NCBI GenBank assembly: GCA_963971285.1
Contig: OZ020264.1
Span: forward strand, 11,980,431 to 12,044,430
Source: Astropecten irregularis
Lineage: Eukaryota; Echinodermata; Asteroidea; Paxillosida; Astropectinidae
Length of the DNA: 64,000 nt
Direction: 5' to 3'
Under the pieces are notes generated by a model. That model was given only the letters and a program-made list of their open reading frames with translations, had not been told where the DNA came from and searched no databases. Made by a program: the position numbers and the translations under genes. This document shows positions 23,308 to 36,400 of the stretch, piece by piece. Numbering within the stretch: position 1 is the first letter of the stretch; each line of letters begins with the position of its first letter.

Positions 23308-26300
23308 ATGCCGTCCATACCCATCCTGCCAGTGACAGTTGTCACCGTCATTGCACTAATTGTCATCGTGATGCCATCGTCATCTCAAGTGACAGCTAGC
23401 ATAACGGTAAGTTGGGTTAACATCTTCCCTCATATGAATCAGATATTTCAAGTCGTAGTCCTCAGGGCTAATTTCACGGCCCTGCTTAGCACGAAAATCT
23501 GCTAACCATGAAATTTCTGTCTAGTAATTAAACAGGATTAACAAAAAAAAGTGCCACGTGTTGTTTATCACTTGTGATTATTCTTTGGGAGTTGTTCGCT
23601 GACCACGAATGTCAAATGGAGATTTGGTCGTTAATCGTGTTTTAGACAGAAATTTCATGGTGAGCAATTTTTTTGTGCTAAGCAGGGTTGTGAAATTGTG
23701 CTAAGCAGGGTTGTGAAATTGGCCCCTGGCCATTAGGCCATAGAGGAAGGAAACAGATAGGCCAAGGAAAAAAAAAATGTTTAAGCGTCCTGCCTTTTTG
23801 GTAAAAAGGAAGGGGCCGGGGCCCTTTTTTTTCTTTCCTTTTTTCCAAAATGGCCGACCGATCCGTTTATCCAAACAACGGGCCAGGTCCCACAGACCAG
23901 GAAATGACTAAAAATACAAGTATTTAGACCTTTACACTTAAATTTTTATCGAAACAGCTGTAAAATTCATTTTTGATACCAAATAAATCATGAAATTTAC
24001 ACTTTTGGGTTTTTTTCTTTTTAAATGGAATATGAACCCATACGCCCATTTCTGGCAAACCTATAAACAAACCCAAGGGGTCGATTTCACCAAACTTATC
24101 GTAACTTACTATAAATTGTAGGACTTAATGCATTTCAGCCCTACGTAGGATACGATGGGTTACACTTCGTAATTTGAGTTACAATCGATACAGGGCTTCG
24201 CGAAATCAACCCCGGAACTCGTGCAAAATGCCTCCGCCACGGCCACCCATGTGTGGTGCAACACAAAGTGCCCCTTTTCAATTCCATGAAAATATTCGCT
24301 TGTAACGTACCGGTAATTTTATGTTCTCCTTTACAGCGCCCATGGAATGCTTCCTGTGAAGAACCCAATGTTGACTGCGATAATGATGGTGTTGATTGCT
24401 GCCATCTGGGAACTTATCTGAACGGCAAGTAAGTCATCATATAGGGCGTTTACGAGTTGTTCGTTGGTTCTCTCCTATGCTACGAGGGTTTTTCTCCGAG
24501 TTCTCTGGTTTTCCTCCCTCCACAAAAATCACTTTCGATCTCAGGCTGTACTCAGTGATCATATATGGGTTGATGTGGCTTGCAGCCAAGGATGCCCATG
24601 CAAGCCTGCTACGTCTCGATCACCTTGATGAAGTCGCGTCCTTTGCAATTCAGCACTGTACATGTAATTGCTGGGCACCTCAGGAAAACAGTGTTTCACT
24701 GAGGTAACCCCAGGGTAAACAAGAAATCATTAAATAAAATATAACGAAGAATGTCTGTGCATCCCAGCGTGTTTGTTATAGCGGTGTTCCACAGTACTAT
24801 CCACACACTGTTTCACAACCCCCCCCACCACCTATACAATATATTGTCTTTATCCAAGGCAATGTTTTTTGTTTTGTTTTGTTTTTGCAGTATATGTAAG
24901 AAGTGTGAACTTGGGACGTATCAGCCCAAAAAGAACAAGTGTAACCAATGTCGGCCAGTGACACAGTGTGAAGCAAACGAAGAAGTAAGTGCATATGCCA
25001 TTCTCATTTAAATACAGACAGTCTCTGACCAATCAGAGAAGAGAAAACCGTCATGTGATGCACATAAACACCCCAGTTTGAATTTCCCTGACTAAAGCCG
25101 TTGCTTTATCACATGATTCAGGGCAAGCTTTTGCACATGTAATTGTAAGTCGGCACCGTATGGGACTGGGAATTTCACAGATGACTTTTACTGTATCTTT
25201 CATATATTTGCCCATGGACAAAAACTTAAGTATGAAATTACCTTTAAACAACTCTGTTTGTTTTTTATTAATATGAACTTCTTTTCAGATCGACAAACAA
25301 TACACCAGTCGCAGCGACACTACTTGCAAGTGTAGGTCTTGGCCAATTGACCGGAAATGTAAGTGCTGCCATGACATTTTACGAAACGGAGGCTCAGGCT
25401 CCGGTCTCAGGCTTCGGCTCCATTTTCATGAATCAAAATATCAAAATAGATAATGATAATGATGCACGCGTGCGTGCGTACACGTGCCGTCCAAATTGGC
25501 CGATAAGCTGTCAAGTGACGTCACGTGCACGCTCTCTATAGACAGGGATACGTATTATACAATTAAACACCTCTATTTGTAGGTGTTGTGTTGACAAAAT
25601 AATGATAAAAATTCCAGCAACAATGTATGTTGCATCAATGCAGGCTGAGACAAAAGTGAGCACATGTATTGATCTCCCGCCTTAACTCACTAAGCTGGAC
25701 TTAAAACATTGTTTCCCATTGGTCTAGGCCTAGCTTTAGCTAGCATCATCATACAGAAGTGGTCATAGGCCAGACAGTCACGCAGTCTCTTCACCCATTG
25801 GCCAGTAATCCGGGCATTTTGATTGGCTACTGAACTTAAGCAGTGAATCCTTCTTTTGACACAAAATTGTCTATGGGAAATCATGTACAAAATGTGTATG
25901 GGAAAGTACACACACATTGTCTTACTATCAGAAATGTCTGTAAGTGAACTGCAGTGAGCATATCCCAGTCTAGATTGTCTCATATCAAGGAGAGGGTTAA
26001 ACCCCCAGATACATGTACATTCCCCTGCTTATAAATAATTTGATCATTTAATGATAAAATTTGATATCATACGTAGCGAGTGACACATATTGTGTTCAAC
26101 GTAAAACCAACATGGATGCCAAACGGCATGGTCCAAAATCACTGATCTATACAAACTGGATAGGTCGCGGGTGCAGTGATTAGACGGCGAGCCGTGAAGT
26201 CACCAGCGGCCATGTTAGGATATTCAGCACAATACTCATTGCACTGCATGACTGCACAGCATGCAGTGCAGCAATTCTCTGTATATGCCGGCCGCCGAGC

Positions 26301-29300
26301 CTGCCAATCATGTATTGAATATCCCAAAATGGCCGAAAGGATGCTTCACATGCAGAGCAGCGCGACCTATCCAGTTTGTATAGATCAGTGTCCAAAATGT
26401 AAACACATCATCTGAAGTGCGCCCTCTATATAGGCATGTTTGGTCACTTCAAAATAAGCAATGAAACACAACAGTAGGCATTTTTGCAGTTACAATTTGC
26501 ATGTTTTGGTTGTTTTTTGTTGTTGTCATTATCCAGATTGCGAGGCGAACAAATGCACCGACCTGAGTTTCCCGGGCCCAGGTAAGCAAACATTTTATTT
26601 GTGTTTGTCTTTTCTAAATAACTCTAACCCTCTGCACTTACCACACAAGACAAGAGCTGCTTATCACTCATTACCATAGCCTCCACAGGGAATTGGATAT
26701 TACCCCTACCCTCTGCACCTACCACACAAGACAAGAGCTGCTCACCACACATTACCACAGTCTCCACAGGGGGACTGGATATTAACCCTTACCCTCTGCA
26801 CCTACCACACAAGACAAGAGCTGCTTACCACACATTACCACAGTCTCCACAGGGGACTGGATATTAACCCTTACCCTCTGTACCTACCACACAAGACAAG
26901 CTGCTTACCACACATTACCACAGTCTCCACAGGGGGACTGGATATTAACCCTAACCCTCTGCACCTACCACACAAGACAAGCTGCTTACCGCACATTACC
27001 AGTCTCCACAGGGGGACTGGATATTAACCCTAACCCTCTGCACCTACCACACAAGACAAGAGCTGCTCACCACACATTACCACAGTCTCCACAGGGGGAC
27101 TGGATATTAACCCTAACCCTCTGCACCTACCACACAAGACAAGAGCTGCTCACCACACATTACCACAGTCTCCACAGGGGGACTGGATATTAACCCTAAC
27201 CCTCTGCACCTAACACACAAGACAAGCTGCTTACCACACATTACTATCGTCTCCACAGGGGGACTGGATATTAACCCTTACCCTCTGCACCTACCACACA
27301 AGACAAGAGCTGCTTACCACACATTACCACAGTCTCCACAGGGGACTGGATATTAACCCTTACCCTCTGTACCTACCACACAAGACAAGCTGCTTACCAC
27401 ACATTACCACAGTCTCCACAGGGGGACTGGATATTAACCCTAACCCTCTGCACCTACCACACAAGACAAGCTGCTTACCGCACATTACCAGTCTCCACAG
27501 GGGGACTGGATATTAACCCTAACCCTCTGCACCTACCACACAAGACAAGAGCTGCTCACCACACATTACCACAGTCTCCACAGGGGGACTGGATATTAAC
27601 CCTAACCCTCTGCACCTACCACACAAGACAAGAGCTGCTTACCACACATTGCCACAGTCTCCACAGGGGGACTGGATATTAACCCTAACCCTCTGCACCT
27701 AACACACAAGACAAGAGCTGCTTACCACACATTACCACAGTCTCCACAGGGGGACTGGATATTAACCCTAACCCTCTGCACCTACCACACAAGACAAGAG
27801 CTGCTTACCACACATTACCACAGTCTCCACAGGGGGACTGGATATTAACCCTAACCCTCTGCACCTAACACACAAGACAAGCTGCTTACCGCACATTACT
27901 ATCGTCTCCACAGGGGGACTGGATATTAACCCTTACCCTCTGCACCTACCACACAAGACAAGAGCTGCTTACCACACATTACCACAGTCTCCACAGGGGG
28001 ACTGGATATTAACCCTAACCCTCTGCACCTAACACACAAGACAAGAGCTGCTTACCACACATTACCACAGTCTCCACAGGGGGACTGGATATTAACCCTA
28101 ACCCTCTGCACCTACCACACAAGACAAGAGCTGCTTACCACACATTACTACCGTCTCCACAGGGGGACTGGATATTAACCCTAACCCTCTGCACCTACCA
28201 CACAAGACAAGAGCTGCTTACCACACATTACTACCGTCTCCACAGGGGGACTGGATATTAACCCTAACCCTCTGTGCCTACCACACAAGACAAGAGCTGC
28301 TTACCACACATTACCACAGTCTCCACAGGGGGACTGGATATTAACCCTAACCCTCTGCACCTAACACACAAGACAAGAGCTGCTTACCACACATTACCAC
28401 AGTCTCCACAGGGGGACTGGATATTAACCCTAACCCTCTGCACCTACCACACAAGACAAGAGCTGCTTACCACACATTACTACCGTCTCCACAGGGGGAC
28501 TGGATATTAACCCTAACCCTCTGCACCTACCACACAAGACAAGAGCTGCTTACCACACATTACTACCGTCTCCACAGGGGGACTGGATATTAACCCTAAC
28601 CCTCTGTGCCTACCACACAAGACAAGAGCTGCTTACCACACATTACTACCGTCTCCACAGGGGGACTGGATGTTAACCCTAACCCTCTGTGCCTACCACA
28701 CAAGACAAGAGCTGCTTACCACACATTACCACAGTCTCCACAGGGGGACTGGATATTAACCCTAACCCTCTGCACCTAACACACAAGACAAGAGCTGCTT
28801 ACCACACATTGCCACAGTCTCCACAGGGGGACTGGATATTAACCCTAACCCTCTGCACCTAACACACAAGACAAGAGCTGCTTACCACACATTACCACAG
28901 TCTCCACAGGGGGACTGGATATTAACCCTAACCCTCTGCACCTACCACACAAGACAAGAGCTGCTCACCACACATTACCACAGTCTCCACAGGGGGACTG
29001 GATATTAACCCTAACCCTCTGTGCCTACCACACAAGACAAGAGCTGCTTACCACACATTGCCACAGTCTCCACAGGGGGACTGGATATTAACCCTAACCC
29101 TCTGTGCCTACCACACAAGACAAGAGCTGCTTACAACACATTGCCACAGTCTCCACAGGGGACTGGATATTAACCCTAACCCTCTGCACCTAACACACAA
29201 GACAAGAGCTGCTTACCACACATTACCACAGTCTCCACAGGGGACTGGATATTAACCCTAACCCTCTGCACCTAACACACAAGACAAGAGCTGCTTACCA

Positions 29301-32300
29301 CACATTACCACAGTCTCCACAGGGGACTGGATATTAACCCTAACCCTCTGCACCTATCACACAAGACAAGAGCTGCTTACCACACATTACCACAGTCTCC
29401 ACAGGGGACTGGATATTAACCCTAACCCTCTGCACCTATCACACAAGACAAGAGCTGCTTACCACACATTACCACAGTCTCCACAGGGGGACTGGATATT
29501 AACCCTAACCCTCTGCACCTACCACACAAGACAAGAGCTGCTTACCACACATTACCACAGTCTCCACAGGGGGACTGGATATTAACCCTAACCCTCTGCA
29601 CCTAACACACAAGACAAGAGCTGCTTACAACACATTACCACAGTCTCCACAGGGGGACTGGATATTAACCCTAACCCTCTGCACCTAACACACAAGACAA
29701 GAGCTGCTTACCACACATTACCACAGTCTCCACAGGGGACTGGATATTAACCCTAACCCTCTGCACCTAACACACAAGACAAGAGCTGCTTACCACACAT
29801 TACAACAGTCTCCACAGGGGACTGGATATTAACCCTAACCCTCTGCACCTAACACACAAGACAAGAGCTGCTTACCACACATTACAACAGTCTCCACAGG
29901 GGACTGGATATTAACCCTAACCCTCTGCACCTACCACACAAGACAAGAGCTGCTCGGTTCCAAGGGGACCTTTTTTGGGCGGCAGGGCGTACATTTACTG
30001 ATATTTGTAACTTTTTGGCCAAAATTTTGTATTTACATAGAAATATAAATGTATTAAGCAATAATTTTAAAGCACTTTCACCCCTTTCCCAAATCTTATA
30101 AACCTTGAACTTGAAGTCAATCTTAAAAAATTTTTTTCCTCCATTTTTTTTTGCCGGGAAACTTCATTTTGCCTCGTATCACATGTCCTCTGTGGTTATG
30201 TTGATTTCACGTATCCTAATCCCCAATTTAATTCCTGTTTCCAAAGGAACCGTAACCACAGCAGCACCAGATACAGACACCATGTCAACAGCAAAAGTGG
30301 ACTGTTCCCAATGCCCGGACCCCCAACCACGCCCACAGGGTATAACTTGGTTTCAGATTTTCTTTTTTATATGGATCTGGGGCCGATTTCACTAACGATT
30401 TGCGATCATCGCTAAAGCCAAAATCTATCGCTTAACGGAAAATTTATTGCTGCTTTACATAGCAGTTTTCCGTTTAGCGATGGATTTCACTAACGATTTG
30501 CGATCATCGCTAAAGCCAAAATCTATTGCTAAACGGAAAATTGATCGCTACTTTACATAGCAGTGTTCCGTTTAGCGATGGATTTGGGCTTTAGCGATGA
30601 TCGCAAAGCGTTAGTGAAATTGGCCCTGGGTACAAACAGTTTTAATTTTATGGAATCCGTTACGACCTATTTTTGTGCTTATGGGCAATTGCCACGTGTG
30701 AAATCTTTTTCATGGAATCCGTAAGCAAGACTTTCGGCACGTAGGCGGTTAGTGAAGAATTTCTAAGCTAACCTGTTTTTTTTTTCTGATAACGTGATGT
30801 CATGTGCATTCTACAGAAAGTCCTTGCTTAGCGTAGCGAGAAAGATGCGACATACAATATAAACCGCAAGCAAAAAAGTATGCTATCGTAATCGAAGACT
30901 TTTTCCTTACGGTAACAGAATCCTTGAAATTGGGCCCTGTCTGCATTGAAGCCATAAAATTTGGTTTCATCGGGTACCACAATTAATCTTTGTTATGAAT
31001 GCATGATTCTGTCACTACTACGAAAAATTAAACAACAAAAATAAGTAATAAATACAAATTAATTGTAAATTGCTTGGAGTTAGGAGGGCCTGACGTGTTT
31101 TGATCCTAGCAAGATATTTATCGAAGGCTAGATGACAAGTAAAAATACATATAAATGAACACGCGTCAGGCCCACCTAACTCCAAGCATTTTATATATTT
31201 CAGGTCATTTTTTGGGCTTATGAGCAGTTTGGAGCAGTATACTACTTGTATTGATTGTAAATTCTTGGTAAATGTGTTTTGTTTTCCCTACAGGCAAAAA
31301 CAGTGATCGTTTCGGTGCTGGTTTCGGTGCTGGTTTTGCCGTTGGCATTTGTGTTTCAGTTGCAACTTGCCTCGTGGCTTATTGCTGCTGGAAGAAAAGA
31401 TGTCCGGGGCAGCAAGAAAATAATGGTAGGAATGTTTGCTTAATCAGTGTGCTTCTAGGAATATAGTCTGACCTGTTGTAATCATTATGATTCTCAGAGT
31501 TCTTGAGGCCTTTTTTAAACTTCAGCTGAACAGCTCCTGCTCTGCCTCCAAATCCGGCTCTGGCTCCGGCTCCAAATCTGGCTCCATCTCCGGCTCTGGC
31601 TCCGGCTCCGGCTCAATCCATTCTAAAATGGCGGGTATCAAAATAGAGGCTTTTGGCTGCAGTTCAGGCGCGGTTCTACAGGGGGGCTAGGCCGGGGGGC
31701 TGTAGCCCCCCAAAAATTTTGTCTAGCCCCCCCAAAAAAATGCAAGTGAAAAAAAAAAATTCTTAAAAATACTGGATTTTTTCAGTTTTTAAGCGCCAAT
31801 TACATAAAAAACGCGTTGTGTGGCCTATAATGTGCATGTTTTTCGACCCCTAATAAAACATAGCAGAAGCAAGTGTTAGAAGAACCTAGTGCTGTGCAAA
31901 ATCGGGTAATTTGTTATTCCAAAAAAAAATTGGATCCGTGTTATACGATTTAATCGCCTTTTAAATAAACAGTGCTAGCGGGCGGTCGTGTGTGGTCAGT
32001 GTTAAAGAATAGTGCCTTAATAAAAGCGCTGTGTTGACAGATAGTATTGACGCGACCACAATGGGAATCTGTCTGCCTATCAGAAAATTTCTTATTACGC
32101 GCGATGTTGTGAGCATTGTATGAAGAATGAACGCACATGGTGCCACGTGCATGATGAGCGTATCCATAATATGCCATGCGGGAGTCCTGTACAGCATGGT
32201 ATAACGATCGTTGTGGTGCCGCTATAAATTCCCCTGTAGGCTATAATGTACATTAGTTTCTGGTCTCAACTCTCAATCTACGTGCGTGTTTGTGAAGAAA

Positions 32301-33451
32301 ATAGATGGGCCATATTTTTGTGCCTGTTTGTCCGAACAAAATCAAATAATTATGCACGGAGAAATTGTCCGACCAACATAATTATGAATAAAAGCCCTTA
32401 AAATATAAAAACAATATGCTTATGACTTCCAATTTATTATTAGTTTCGTGATAGAATTACGTTAATTACGCCATTTATACGCCATTGGTTCACTGGCCAG
32501 TGAAGTTCTACGCGTACGATGTACATGAAATCGCCCGCACGGTAAAACTTCGGTCATTCAGCTCCGATCAAAGTCGCATGCAAATCATGAGAAGTGGCTG
32601 TAGCCGCTACCGCCATAGACTTGTGTGTAATATCAAGCCGCAGCCAAGTACATGTATTTTAGACGCGGCCTAACACAGTGTCAAGAATTAGACTTAAGGA
32701 GAATTTGACCATAAAAAGCACTCGGCACACGCGGTACTCTGCATATGCAATGGGATTTTAACGAAATTCTCAATACATGTGACAGATAGAAACCCACATG
32801 CTCTGTATTTCTGCAGGTCCATTGAGTTCACGTACGTGAAGTTTATACTCTGTTTACACGTACGGCATGGGAGTTTATAGGCCTTCACGAACGAAGTTGT
32901 TGAAAACTTGTGCCTTTGGGGGAAACTTGTAGCAAGGCTTTTCTTCTACCCAATATTAATAACCATATATGAGTCGAGAAACCGCTTCATCCCATGTTAT
33001 GAAGCGAAGGAAAGTGTCGGACAGAAATACAGAAAGCGCAAACCTGTCTTATACACCCAGTACACGTAGTGCAGTCTGTAGCGTAAACCGATGGGGTTTG
33101 GTATCCTGACACAGGGGTATTTTGCAATTCATTGTGTATGATGTTTTTCCGTAGGCGGAAGGGTGCCTTGCTAAATGAAAAACCATGCTTGTAAGTTGTA
33201 GTTGTACATTATACCGATCGCGCTCGGAAGGTTTATTAGCTGTTCCGACATTGCCGATGTCGGAACAGGTATTGTTTTCGTTCGAATTTTTAGCTGTTCC
33301 GACATTTCGGATGTCGGAACAGGTTTAGTTTTTGCTTAGATTTTTATTAGCTGTTCCGACATTTCTGATGTCGGAACAGGTTTTGTTTTTGTTCTGATTT
33401 TTAGCTGTTCCGACATTTCGGATGTCGGAACAGGTTTAGTTTTTGCTTAGA

Positions 33452-33487
<36 letters not shown>

Positions 33488-36400
33488 TTTATCACCCTCT
33501 AAGCTTGTTTACAGCTTATCTCTTCTTAGCTTCTTCTGATCAGCTTAGATGAGGTATCATATGAAAGCTTATAAGCTAAGGATCATACTGGCACTGAGTT
33601 GAAAAAATTCCTCATTAATTAGGCACGTGACAGCTCATTTGCATATTTAATTAGTCAATTTTGTTAGCAGCATATCTTGAGAACGACAAAGGCTATGAAT
33701 ATGATTCTTTTTGCAAAGGCTTAGTAGCATAATGTAGTTGTGCATGCTGCCAAGACATTTACCGTGACGTCATCATGACGTCATCAAAAATGCTGATTTT
33801 ATTATTAGCAGCATATCTCGAGAACGGTAAGTGCTACGGTAATGATTCTTTTTGTAAAAGCTTTGTTACATCATGTAGCTGTGCATGATGCCCCGAAATT
33901 TACAGTGACGCCATCATGACGTCATCAAAAAAGGTAATTTTTGGTTTATAGCAGTATATCTCGAGAACGGTAAGTGCTACGGTATTGGTTCTTTTTGTAA
34001 AAGCTTTGTTAGACCCTGTAGATTTGCATGCTGTTGTGAAATTAACTGTGACGTCATTATGACGTCATCAAAAGGCATAATTTATGATTGCAGCATATCT
34101 TGAGAATGACAAAAGCTATGGTAATGATTCTTTTCACAAAAGCTTTGTTAGAAACTGCAGATGCATGCTGCTTTGTAAATGACCATGACGTCATCGGAGC
34201 TTATAAAGCTGATCAAATAAGTCGGAACAGCTCCGTGTTCGTCCACGAACACTTAAATGTCTAGTTATTAGCTGTTACGACATTTCTGATGTCGGAACAG
34301 GTTTAGTTTTCGTTCTGGTTTTTATTATTATTATACCTTCGCACTTTTTGCTTCCATAGCTTTGTGTGATAAGTTTGTTTATTCCTAATCTTTTATAATC
34401 TTATTCTGGTAAGCTTATGTGTGGTATATTATGAAAGCTTATAAGCTGAAGTTAATCCTAAGACTGAGTTTGTTAAAATTCTTAATTAATTAGTCATGTG
34501 ACAGTCATTTGAATATTTAATTAGTCAATTTTGTTCGCAGCATATCTCGAGAACCGCAAATGCTATGGGAATGATTCTTTTTGCAAAAGCTTTGTTATAT
34601 CATGTAGTTGTGCATGCTGCCACGAAATTTAGTGTGACGTCATCATGACGTAATCAAAAAAGCTGATTTTTGATTAGCAGTATATATCTCGAGAACGGTA
34701 AGTGCTACAGTAATGATTTTTTTTTGCAAAAGCTTTGTTATATCATGTAGTTGTGCATTGCTTCGAAAAATGAACATGATGACATCATGACGTCATCAAA
34801 AAAGCCTGATTTTTTGTTTGCAGCATATCTGAAGAATGAAAAATGCTATGGTAATGATTCTTTTTATAAAAGCTTTGCTGCATCATGTACATGAGTATGC
34901 TGCCATGAAATTGACCCTGACATCATCATGACGTCATCGGAGCTTACAAAGCTGATTAAATAAGTCGGAACAGCTCCGTGTTCGTCCACGAACACTTAAA
35001 TGTCTAGTTATTATTATTATTATACTTTATCACCCAAAGTTTGTTTATTCCTGATCTCTTACTTAGCTTCTTCTGATCAGCTTATATGAGGTATCATATG
35101 AAAGCTTATAAGCTGAAGTTAATCCTAAGACTGAGCTTGTTAAAATTCTTAATTAATTATGCACGTGACAGCTCATTTGCATATTTAATTAGTCAATTTT
35201 GTTAGCAGCGTATCTCAAGAACTACAAATGCTATGAAAATAATTCTTTTTCCAAAAGCTTTGTTACATCATGTAGTTGTGCATGCTGCCAAGACATTTAC
35301 AGTGACGTCATCATGACGTCATCAAAAATGCTGATTTTTATTATAAGCAGCATATCTCGAGAACGGTAAGTGCTACGGCAATGATTTTTTTGTAAAAGCT
35401 TTGTTACATCATGTAGCTGTGCATGCTGCCCCAAAATTTACAGTGACGTCATCATGAAGTCATCAAAAGGTAATTTTTAATTCTTTAATAATTAAGCATG
35501 TGACAGCTAATTCAAATTTTTAATTAGTCAATTTTGTTAGCAGCGTATCTCGAGAACGGTATGTGCTACGGTAATGATTCTTTTTGCAATAGCTTAGTTA
35601 CACCATGTAGTTGTGCATGCAGCCCCGAAATTTACCGTGACGTCATCATGACGTCATCAAAAAGGGTAATTTTTGGTTTATAGCAGTATATCTCGAGAAC
35701 GGTGAGTGCTACGGTATTGGTTTTTTTTGTAAAAGCTTTGTTAGACCCTGTAGATTTGCATGCTGTTGTGAAATTAACTGTGACATCATTATGACGTCAT
35801 CAAAAGGCATAATTTATGTTTGCAGCATATCTTGAGAATGACAAAAGCTATGGTAATGATTCTTTTCACGAAAGCTTTGTTAGAAATTTTAGATGCATGC
35901 TGCTTTGTAAATGACCGTGACGTCATCATGACGTCATCGGAGCTTATAAAGCTGATCAAATAAGTCGGAACAGCTCCGTGTTCGTCCACGAACACTTAAA
36001 TGTCTAGTTATTATTATTATTATTATTCTTTATCACCCTCTAAGCTTGTAAACAGCTTATCTCTTCTTAGCTTCTTCTGATCAGCTTAGATGAGGTATCA
36101 TATGAAAGCTTATAAGCTAAGGATCATACTGGCACTGAGTTGTAAAAATTCCTCATTAATTAGGCACGTGACAGCTCATTTGCATATTTAATTAGTCAAT
36201 TTTGTTAGCAGCATATCTTGAGAACGACAAAGGCTATGAATATGATTCTTTTTGCAAAGGCTTAGTAGCATAATGTAGTTGTGCATGCTGCCAAGAAATT
36301 TACCGTGACGTCATCATGACGTCATCAAAAATGCTGATTTTATTATTAGCAGCATATCTCGAGAACGGTAAGTGCTACGGTAATGATTCTTTTTGTAAAA

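Noticed and set aside
28274..29255. Open frames inside the minisatellite
   Set aside because: They are translations of the repeat unit and shift with unit-length variants.
26621..29955. CRISPR-like regular repeat array
   Set aside because: Units are contiguous 83-bp repeats without unique spacers, in an animal intron.
31950..32197. Transposase fragment in the hAT-like element
   Set aside because: The two overlapping minus frames show no hAT dimerisation or DDE motif.
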